A stretch of 16,421 nucleotides of DNA from Verrucomicrobiales bacterium (GTDB lineage Bacteria; Verrucomicrobiota; Verrucomicrobiia; Verrucomicrobiales; DEV007). Location: positions 1 through 16,421 of the forward strand of contig JAKISY010000105.1 in the NCBI GenBank assembly GCA_021648365.1, written 5' to 3'. This document shows positions 1-4,723 of this stretch, one piece after another (position 1 is the stretch's first letter; every line of letters begins with the position of its first letter). Position numbers and translations under genes: made by a program. The notes beneath the pieces are model-generated. The model was given only the letters and a program-made list of their open reading frames with translations. It was not told the DNA's origin and made no database searches.

Positions 1-142
1 AATATATCCAAGCAGCCGAAATGGATCTATCGGTCTCGATAGCAAATATAAGTATTAGTGCGCCAAGTGCAAAGGTTGCCAAAGACCAAAATAAATACTT
101 ACGGAGGGCTTTCTGCTTAGTGATAAATTCTGATTTTTTCAT
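1..142 (-). CDS. Partial membrane protein, N-terminus (cassette H)
   Basis: An open minus-strand frame starts at an ATG at 142 and runs off the left edge after 47 codons. The visible protein begins MKKSEFITKQKALRKY, a strongly basic N-terminus. A hydrophobic segment follows at about residues 17-36 (LFWSLATFALGALILIFAI), which suggests a membrane anchor or uncleaved signal, then a polar stretch. The ATG is 21 nt inside cassette H, whose first base is at about 163 next to the attC at 158-280. This matches the short leaders of the other cassettes and is the main reason for calling it a gene. The function is not recognised. A plus-strand open frame over the same bases is judged a shadow. Confidence 0.6.
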   Translation of the reverse strand, partial: MKKSEFITKQKALRKYLFWSLATFALGALILIFAIETDRSISAAWIY

Positions 143-157
143 CTATATCGATTCTCA

Positions 158-280
158 GCACAACGCTACGAGTGAGCTACCGCCAGACAGCGCGCTTTCG
201 TAATCAGGTTAAGGTTTAAAGTGTTCATTGAGATTTCAACTCAGGACGGGGAGGCGGTTCGCTCGACTCGATTGTTCGCT
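158..280 (-). repeat. attC site of cassette G
   Basis: This is a 123-bp attC-like site. Plus-strand ends are GCACAAC (158-164) and GTTCGCT (274-280). The arms pair imperfectly, with a shared GAGC and ACCGCC block on the complementary arms. Its right core is the exact complement of the left core of the next site (397-403), which defines cassette G. Its arms diverge from the common type seen at 639, 1305, 2367 and 3549. Confidence 0.8.
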
Positions 281-402
281 GTGTTTTTACGGATAGGATT
301 AAACCACGGAAGGCACGGAATTACACGGAAAAAATTAGGAGAATCAGTCTGTATTCTGTGAGCTATCTTGCGCTTTATGTCGCCAATTTATTTTGCAGCG
401 AA
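164..402 (-). other. Short cassette G without a gene
   Basis: This cassette is about 239 bp including its attC and has no convincing reading frame on the minus strand. Between the cores it carries three degenerate copies of a CCACGGA/CACGGA motif with 9-10 bp spacing (301-330) and then a block related to cassette F (341-372, with ATTCTGTGAGCTA in common). The first 16 bases of the cassette are also nearly the same as in F. G and F therefore look like diverged copies of one non-coding cassette. A promoter, small RNA or decoy role is possible but not shown. Confidence 0.6.
301..330. repeat. CCGTG-type triple repeat, copy in cassette G
   Basis: The plus strand shows CCACGGA, then CACGGA, then ACACGGA, with starts about 9-10 bp apart (minus strand TTCCGTG units). 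The period is close to one helical turn. The same kind of motif recurs at 552-582 in cassette F. I recall similar motifs between genes in many environmental bacterial genomes but cannot check it here. Confidence 0.6.
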
Positions 403-522
403 CGTCAAGTCACACCGTATCCCTGAGCGGGAGCGCGCTTTGACGAAGGGTTTGATGGTTAAAATTAAAGTGAATCATGACTACGGGGCGGCTCAGGGAT
501 TAGGTGCTGGCTCTTGTTCGCT
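397..522 (-). repeat. attC site of cassette F
   Basis: This is a 126-bp attC-like site. Plus-strand ends are AGCGAAC (397-403) and GTTCGCT (516-522). The arms pair through ATCCCTGAGC (420-429) and GCTCAGGGAT (491-500). The left arm closely matches the half site at 4620-4656. The central part shares the GGTTAAA and TGACTACGG pattern of the other sites. Confidence 0.85.
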
Positions 523-644
523 GAGTTGTTTGGGGGGTGAAGAGAAGATTTGAACCACGGATTTCACGGATGAACACGGATAAGAATAATTCTGGATTCT
601 GTGAGCTAGCTTGTGCGTGAATTGGGGTTTTATTTTGCAGCGAA
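403..644 (-). other. Short cassette F without a gene
   Basis: This cassette is about 242 bp including its attC. The minus strand has no ATG-initiated frame worth calling between the cores. The plus strand offers only a 16-codon frame near 570. It carries three CCGTG-type units (552-582) and an ATTCTGTGAGCTA block (584-616) homologous to cassette G, and the same entry sequence TTTTGCAGCGAAC. Cassettes with no gene are known in integrons. Whether this one is transcribed or regulatory cannot be read from sequence. Confidence 0.6.
552..582. repeat. CCGTG-type triple repeat, copy in cassette F
   Basis: Three units (ACCACGGAT, TCACGGAT, ACACGGAT on the plus strand) are spaced about 10 bp apart. 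It is the counterpart of the element at 301-330. Confidence 0.6.
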
Positions 645-765
645 CGTCGAGCACAGGCAACCCGCTACTGGCAGCGAGCTTTCGTGTTCAAGTTGAGGGT
701 TAAGGTTTTCATTTAGATTTTGACTGCGGAGCGGTAGCGGGTTGCTCTGCTGCGTTTTGTTCGGC
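639..765 (-). repeat. attC site of cassette E
   Basis: This is a 127-bp attC-like site. Plus-strand ends are AGCGAAC (639-645) and GTTCGGC (759-765). The arms carry GCAACCCGCTAC (657-668) and GTAGCGGGTTGC (734-745), a perfect 12-bp pairing. It differs from the site at 2367-2493 at only a few positions outside the cores. On the minus strand it begins AACAAAACGC, which resembles the start of Vibrio cholerae repeats as I recall them. Confidence 0.92.
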
Positions 766-778
766 GTGTAAGGGCGAG

Positions 779-1288
779 TCAGTCAGACGGCAAATCGACA
801 GAGCGACAAGATAAATCCTTCAATTCGATAGTTCCTGGATCCTTAAAATAAATCCCAAGAATTACTTTCTCAACTTTGTCAGCGCCACCACTCTTTGCCA
901 AATAGGTGGTTCTCATTCTCGACCAGACTTTAGTGCTCGATGAAATATCTCTTCCTCCATAAGCTGCATTGACTTTGAAAGGCCCTTTATTGTGATAAAT
1001 CACGAGAGATACATAAGAATTTTCCGTTTGAGTGATCATCTTTCCCGTCGCTTTGAATTCGATGTGATAACGCCCTGGGAGGTCGGGGCGATTGCCTTCG
1101 CGCGAAATTACTTGGCTAGTACCAAGAATGACAGTTCCACTTTCTGACATTTCAATTCGAATAACACCCTCCGAAGTGCGCGTGATTTTCGCGCCAACAG
1201 GTGGAATGGGTAAAAAAGTAATTGGTTCCTCTGCGATAGCGTAACCAGCTAGCAGAATAAGAAATGGAAGAGTCCAGACGGTTTTCAT
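779..1288 (-). CDS. Secreted protein of unknown function (cassette E)
   Basis: This gene encodes a 169-aa protein with a clear signal peptide: MKTVWTLPFLILLAGYAIAEE has a basic N-terminus, a hydrophobic core at about residues 6-18 and an AIA cleavage site before Glu20. The mature part of about 150 residues is rich in beta-type segments, with phrases such as GRYHIEFKATGK and a C-terminal GTIELKDLSC. This vaguely recalls jelly-roll or carbohydrate-binding folds, but no family is recognised. One Cys remains in the mature form. The ATG is 22 nt inside the cassette and the TGA stop is 14 bp from the attC, so the gene fills the cassette. Probable location is the periplasm or outside the cell. Confidence 0.85.
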   Translation of the reverse strand: MKTVWTLPFLILLAGYAIAEEPITFLPIPPVGAKITRTSEGVIRIEMSESGTVILGTSQVISREGNRPDLPGRYHIEFKATGKMITQTENSYVSLVIYHNKGPFKVNAAYGGRDISSSTKVWSRMRTTYLAKSGGADKVEKVILGIYFKDPGTIELKDLSCRSVDLPSD

Positions 1289-1304
1289 TTGTATTTTTAT
1301 TTCT

Positions 1305-1431
1305 GCCGAACGTCGAGCACAGGCAACCCGCTACTGGTAGCGAGCTTTCGTGTTCAAGTTAAGGGTTAAAGTTTTCATTTAGGTTTTGACTGGAGGCGGG
1401 TAGCGGGTTGCTCTGCTGCGTTTTGTTCTGC
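1305..1431 (-). repeat. attC site of cassette D
   Basis: This is a 127-bp attC-like site. Plus-strand ends are GCCGAAC (1305-1311) and GTTCTGC (1425-1431). Arms GCAACCCGCTAC and GTAGCGGGTTGC pair perfectly. It is nearly the same as the sites at 639 and 2367. The last codons of the GQET-family gene run into it. Confidence 0.92.
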
Positions 1432-2085
1432 CGCTTGATTAGAGGGAAGCTCTCGCTGCATCACCGATATGAAAGCTTCTTCCCAACTTTGGATGCGGAT
1501 GGTCTTGGGGTGAGGAGTTCGATAAGTATGCGCAGGAAGATTGGGGTGTAGCAATCTACAAAAATGATTAAACGGAAGCCCTGATACTTCCTCAAAGATT
1601 ACGCCTTCATATAGGTCTTTTATGCGTTGATCGTATTTTCGATTAGTGTAGAACATACATATATCAGGTTGAATAATCTGAATCTCTTCTTGAATCAAGT
1701 AATCTAGATCGGATAGCTTTGATGCTATCTCGCTGGTTGGAGATCCTCCGTCATAATCGTAGCGATTCAGATTAGACCACGCACATGAATACTCCTCGAC
1801 TCCAATAAGTCGCTCTAACTTGCGAGTGATATTCCAGAAAGGAGAACTGTATTACCGCTCTCCCATATTGAATTCTCGGTATGACTTCTGAAGAGAGTCA
1901 ATGTCATGATAGTCACAATTCCAGCCATAGGTCTCTTGTCCGATTATAAAGAGTTTAATCGGTTGCCTCCAATATTGAGTGAGGTCCATCAATAGAGGCC
2001 CCTCCAAATTGAGATTTGAAAAATGCTCACGCGTGGCTATCAGCTTATCGTGATTAGAAGTGTATAAGTTTTTCAGTAAGTTCAT
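1375..2085 (-). pseudogene. GQET-family (uracil-DNA-glycosylase-like) gene with internal TAA
   Basis: Two open segments, 1852-2085 (77 codons) and 1375-1698, lie in the same frame. The bases between them (1699-1851) also translate sensibly in that frame, giving SSPFWNITRKLERL and a YSCAWSNLNRYDYDG phrase. Only one TAA at 1852-1854 interrupts a frame of 236 sense codons. The N-terminal part has FIIGQETYGW (GQET at about residues 49-52). The C-terminal part has RLLHPNLPAHTYRTPHP. I recall this layout from a family distantly related to uracil-DNA glycosylases; that assignment is from memory. The last 17 or so residues and the TGA at 1375 are encoded by the attC. The ATG lies 14 bp past the stop of the zinc-protein gene. 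A sequencing error or stop readthrough would be the alternatives to a nonsense mutation. Confidence 0.75.
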
Positions 2086-2099
2086 TCAATCGTAAACAC

Positions 2100-2324
2100 T
2101 TAAGATTTCCATTCATGGTCGTCACCTTTTCTGCAGTTACCTACTAATGGGTGAGATGTGCTTGTAACTCCAGAACCGCACTTTATGCACTTCCAATTCT
2201 TACTTGTGCCGTCTTCAGCTACCCAGTCGTGACCTCCTCCCTTTCTGCAATTACCTACGAGAGGGTGAGAGCCAGTGGTTATGCCTGAGCCACACTTGAT
2301 ACATTTATATTTTGTTGATGCCAT
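2100..2324 (-). CDS. Small protein with two tandem zinc-knuckle-like repeats (cassette D)
   Basis: This 74-aa protein is made almost entirely of two repeats with a 38-residue period. Each has a KCIKCGSG start, a SHPLVGNCRKG middle and a final H[DE]W. Candidate zinc ligands are C8, C11, C26 and H32 in repeat 1 and C46, C49, C64 and H70 in repeat 2, with conserved H20 and H58 as further candidates. The two halves also resemble each other at the DNA level (about 2108-2210 and 2222-2324), so this is an internal duplication. There is no signal peptide, so it should be cytoplasmic. It is the first of two genes in a cassette. Nucleic-acid or protein binding is plausible for such a fold but not demonstrated. 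Confidence 0.8.
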   Translation of the reverse strand: MASTKYKCIKCGSGITTGSHPLVGNCRKGGGHDWVAEDGTSKNWKCIKCGSGVTSTSHPLVGNCRKGDDHEWKS

Positions 2325-2366
2325 AATTGTTGATGTTTGGTTAATTTTTAATTTGTGCCATTTTGA

Positions 2367-2493
2367 GCAGAACGTCGAGCACAGGCAACCCGCTACTGGC
2401 AGCGAGCTTTCGTGTTCAAGTTGATGGTCAAAGTTTTCATTTAGATTTTGACTGCGGAGCGGTAGCGGGTTGCTCTGCTGCGTTTTGTTGTGC
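2367..2493 (-). repeat. attC site of cassette C
   Basis: This is a 127-bp attC-like site. Plus-strand ends are GCAGAAC (2367-2373) and GTTGTGC (2487-2493). The two cores of this one repeat do not match each other, yet each matches the core at the other end of its own cassette. That is expected of hybrid sites made by recombination at G/TT. The arms pair over 12 bp, as in the sites at 639 and 1305. Confidence 0.92.
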
Positions 2494-3012
2494 TCGGGTC
2501 TTTATCGGCAGACGCGGTAGCATATCGGACGTAAATGATAAAATCGGCGTCAGCGTGGAATCGATAAAAGCTTCAACAACGATTCGTGATTTCTCAGCCT
2601 TTACCCTTAGCTCTCTGCCCTTAAGAGGAATTGCTAAAAATGGAGAAATCTTGCTTCGATGATCGAGTGAAAAAAATATGACTTCGTAGGTAGGTAAGCC
2701 GCTAGTAAAAGTTCTAACTGAATAATAAATCTTACGATCCGAAAGCTGAATGGTCTTCACCCACCCGCCAAACATTGTTTCGGCGGCCCATTTTTCGAGC
2801 TGATCCAACGAGTCGTAACTGCGATACAACGAGTCATAACCGCGATACAACCCAATGCTAAGACCTAGACGCCGTCCAGGTGGCGGCGGTGTCTCGTGAA
2901 ATTTAGTCGTTTCGCGGTCATGGGATTTAGCAGAAGTTTCGTTCTCCTGAGCACAAGTCGTTCCTATGACTAAGAATGAGAAGGCGCTTACGAGGATTTT
3001 CATCGGTTTCAT
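2437..3012 (-). CDS. Secreted protein of unknown function with attC-encoded tail (cassette C)
   Basis: Starting at the ATG at 3012, this is a 191-aa protein. An upstream TTG at 3018 is the first cassette base and is less likely as start. The N-terminus MKPMKILVSAFSFLVIGTTCAQE looks like a signal peptide, with cleavage near the CAQ. The mature part has a proline run (ETPPPPGRRLG), a short internal repeat GYDSLYRSYDSLDQ from a 21-bp duplication, and a beta-rich region (KIYYSVRTFTSGLPTYEVIFFS). The C-terminal QQNAAEQPATAPQSKSK is encoded by the attC at 2367-2493, which supplies the stop. No family is recognised. Probable location is periplasmic or extracellular. Confidence 0.8.
   Translation of the reverse strand: MKPMKILVSAFSFLVIGTTCAQENETSAKSHDRETTKFHETPPPPGRRLGLSIGLYRGYDSLYRSYDSLDQLEKWAAETMFGGWVKTIQLSDRKIYYSVRTFTSGLPTYEVIFFSLDHRSKISPFLAIPLKGRELRVKAEKSRIVVEAFIDSTLTPILSFTSDMLPRLPIKTRAQQNAAEQPATAPQSKSK
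2806..2847. repeat. 21-bp tandem duplication inside the cassette C gene
   Basis: Two adjacent 21-bp units (2806-2826 and 2827-2847) differ at two positions, and the start of a third follows (CAAC). The repeat is in frame and gives the doubled YDSLYRS motif of the protein, which suggests slippage within coding sequence. Confidence 0.8.
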
Positions 3013-3139
3013 GCACAACGGTTGAGCTCACCCAGCACTGAGCTGGCGGCGAGCTTTGACGAAGGAGTTGATGGTTGAAGTCATGTGGATTTTTAACAAC
3101 GAGGTGGCTCAGTGCTTGGTGTGGAGCGATTTGTTAGAC
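3013..3139 (-). repeat. attC site of cassette B
   Basis: This is a 127-bp attC-like site. Plus-strand ends are GCACAAC (3013-3019) and GTTAGAC (3133-3139). It is of a different arm type: CACCCAGCACTGAG (3030-3043) pairs with CTCAGTGCTTGGTG (3108-3121). The length equals that of its relatives although the arm sequence does not. Preserved pairing with changed bases supports selection on the folded hairpin. Confidence 0.88.
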
Positions 3140-3145
3140 TTTTTC

Positions 3146-3538
3146 CTATTGAGGTTGCGCTGTATCTAGATCATAAACTTCTCCTTCTTCACCAGAAATC
3201 TGAGCTCCTAATTGCATTGCAAGTGATCTGACAATTATCCAGAGAGGATCTGATAAATCACCGTTGATAGCTCGAGTAATTGCACGGCTATTGAAGCTGG
3301 CTTTGCCTCTGCTTTCGCTCCAAAGAATAGCACCGTGCCATTGACCGTCTTCAGGGTCGTAAATTTCAACGTCTCCTTCGGCAGAAGCGAGACTTAAGCT
3401 TTCTCCCGTTTTCGGGTTAATCGCGGTATGAGAGGATTCACTCGCATCACGACAGCCATCGGTTGCAGCGACGGCTTCCATCCATTCTTCAATATCTAAT
3501 TCTTCTTCGGGTAGCCCGATATAAAGAGAGTATCCCAT
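3146..3538 (-). CDS. Soluble 130-aa protein of unknown function (cassette B)
   Basis: This acidic protein begins MGYSLYIGLPEEELDIEEWMEAVAATDGCRD and ends near GAQISGEEGEVYDLDTAQPQ. It has no signal peptide or membrane segment, so it is likely cytoplasmic. The layout is an N-terminal beta strand and helix, a central INPKTGESLSL then GDVEIYDPEDGQWH, and a C-terminal DPLWIIVRSLAMQLGAQISGEEGE helix-strand. From memory it resembles small uncharacterised proteins often seen in accessory regions and integron cassettes of other bacteria. No function is known to me. The ATG is 16 nt inside the cassette and the stop is 7 bp from the attC, so the gene fills it. Confidence 0.85.
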   Translation of the reverse strand: MGYSLYIGLPEEELDIEEWMEAVAATDGCRDASESSHTAINPKTGESLSLASAEGDVEIYDPEDGQWHGAILWSESRGKASFNSRAITRAINGDLSDPLWIIVRSLAMQLGAQISGEEGEVYDLDTAQPQ

Positions 3539-3548
3539 AATTTTATTA

Positions 3549-3676
3549 GTCTAACGTCAAAGCACAGGCAATCCGCTAGCGGTAGCGCACTTCGACGAAG
3601 AGGTTAAGGGTTAAAGTTTTCATTAAAATTTGACTACGGAGCGGCTAGCGGATTGCCCTGCTGCTGCTTGTTAGCG
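3549..3676 (-). repeat. attC site of cassette A
   Basis: This is a 128-bp attC-like site. Plus-strand ends are GTCTAAC (3549-3555) and GTTAGCG (3670-3676). Arms GGCAATCCGCTAGC (3567-3580) and GCTAGCGGATTGCC (3643-3656) pair perfectly over 14 bp. The TAA stop of the cassette A gene lies in its outer core. Confidence 0.92.
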
Positions 3677-4612
3677 ATTTTCGGTGTGTGACTTGATGTG
3701 GTTGAGAACTCGCAAATGAATGCGATGAATGATCTCATCGGAAACAATACCCCAATAGAATTCAGGGGAGATACTGTGGGTATACCAAGTTGTACCCTCT
3801 AGTAAAACTTTGTCACCTCGCTTCGATAAACGGAACTCACCCTTCTTGGATACCATATGCCCATGCAGGTGAGGCGCATGCATATCCTTGTATATGGAAA
3901 GCTCACTCATAGGAGGAGGATTCTCGGTTACGTCAAAAGCTAGGTGATGGGGCGTATCCCATACCGTAATCGGCTCGACGAAGCTTCCAGTCGAAAATGT
4001 GCAATAGCGGATTGCACCTACACCATGCCCTTCTATTCGAGCTTCGATTGGGTAGGCGATGCCTAGCCGAAAGATTCCTTCCGGAGGATCTGTAATCTCA
4101 GAAAAAGCAATCACCTCTCTCCAGACATCATCAATGGGCGCATCAATTAGAACGGAAGTTGTGACTTCACGCACATGCGGTTCTGGTGCTGTGGCACTCT
4201 CAAAACCGACAAAAAATGGGAAGGATAGCGCCAAAAGGGTCGCTGTTGAAGTTCCAGCCGTTCCACTAACAGCTGTCGCTACAATTCTGCCTATAGCTGA
4301 ACCGATCAATGCTAGAACAAGAGCAAGCGGCAAAGCCATCAGTAGGCATATCAATCCATCGAGGGCAAAAACTAAAATCAATCCCCCAAGCGTTAAGATG
4401 CTCAAGCATGCTACTCCATAGGCACTGCCGAATGTCTTCGATCTTCTGTAGCACCACATAAATGCTGCTAGAAAGCTTACAAGAATAGGTAGCACTAGAA
4501 ATAGACTCCAGCCATACTGCTCGAATACGCTCACAGAAATACCAGCGCCCCCCAAACCGATGATCGCTGGAAGCAGAATGGCAGTTGCCTTATGATTCAG
4601 AATTCGTTGCAT
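3671..4612 (-). CDS. Multi-pass membrane protein with C-terminal SRPBCC domain (cassette A)
   Basis: This is a 313-aa protein. The N-terminal 140 residues hold about four or five hydrophobic segments (roughly 10-30, 35-53, 62-83, 85-108 and 122-140). From about residue 150 a SRPBCC (START/polyketide-cyclase-like) domain follows, opening with TTSVLIDAPIDDVWREVIAF and including GVGAIRYCTFSTG, PITVWDTP and LLEGTTWYTHSISPEFYW. SRPBCC domains form a deep pocket for hydrophobic ligands. The ligand here is unknown. I recall that such membrane-SRPBCC fusions occur elsewhere, so the fusion need not be recent. The ATG is 13 nt inside the cassette and the stop codon overlaps the attC core. Among cassette genes this is a large one. 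Confidence 0.85.
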   Translation of the reverse strand: MQRILNHKATAILLPAIIGLGGAGISVSVFEQYGWSLFLVLPILVSFLAAFMWCYRRSKTFGSAYGVACLSILTLGGLILVFALDGLICLLMALPLALVLALIGSAIGRIVATAVSGTAGTSTATLLALSFPFFVGFESATAPEPHVREVTTSVLIDAPIDDVWREVIAFSEITDPPEGIFRLGIAYPIEARIEGHGVGAIRYCTFSTGSFVEPITVWDTPHHLAFDVTENPPPMSELSIYKDMHAPHLHGHMVSKKGEFRLSKRGDKVLLEGTTWYTHSISPEFYWGIVSDEIIHRIHLRVLNHIKSHTENR

Positions 4613-4619
4613 TTTTTGA

Positions 4620-4656
4620 GGAGAACGTCAAGTCACACCGCATCCCTGAGTGGGAG
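4620..4656 (-). repeat. Half attC site truncated by the insertion sequence
   Basis: GGAGAAC (4620-4626) is followed by GTCAAGTCACACCGCATCCC, which matches the left arm of the attC at 397-522 with few changes. The matching right arm is absent: the insertion sequence starts at about 4659, and nothing convincing resumes after 6523. Its core does not complement the outer core of the cassette A attC, unlike all the other cassette ends. Confidence 0.8.
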
Positions 4657-4658
4657 CG

Positions 4659-4673
4659 GGGTGTAAGACAAAA
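4659..4673 (+). repeat. Left terminal inverted repeat of the IS
   Basis: GGGTGTAAGACAAAA is the exact complement of the right end. A further G at 4658 may belong to target or element. Confidence 0.85.
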
Positions 4674-4723
4674 AAATCAAATATTGGCTGTCGTCCGCTT
4701 TTTATTTGACCTTGACAGTGTCT

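Larger units (their letters stand above)
1..4656 (-). mobile_element. Integron gene-cassette array (no integrase seen)
   Basis: Seven complete repeats of 123-128 bp and one half repeat punctuate this stretch. Each has imperfect inverted-repeat arms, begins with an xxxxAAC core and ends with a GTTxxxx core. Every recognisable gene lies on the minus strand with one repeat just past its stop codon, which is the attC arrangement of integron cassettes. Inferred cassettes, from the attI-proximal side: A 3555-4625, B 3019-3554, C 2373-3018, D 1311-2372, E 645-1310, F 403-644, G 164-402, and H from 163 leftward out of the window. The direction places attI and intI to the right, where an insertion sequence and ordinary chromosomal genes lie instead. 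Cassette leaders are short (about 6-48 nt) with no clear ribosome-binding sites. Confidence 0.9.

Noticed and set aside
368..553. A plus-strand frame runs through the attC at 397-522.
   Set aside because: Most of it translates an attC hairpin; no conserved features and no support from the cassette layout.
2363..2662. A plus-strand open frame covers an attC and part of cassette C.
   Set aside because: It lies over the attC and the opposite strand of a gene with a signal peptide and a cassette-consistent start.
158..3676. The repeated blocks could be a CRISPR array or dispersed transposon-like repeats.
   Set aside because: Repeats are 123-128 bp, lie 116-935 bp apart, have paired arms and follow genes; cores match across the genes between them. 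CRISPR repeats are short and evenly spaced.
4059..4421. A 120-codon plus-strand frame lies opposite cassette A.
   Set aside because: The minus strand encodes a recognisable membrane and SRPBCC protein over the same bases; the plus frame has no family features.
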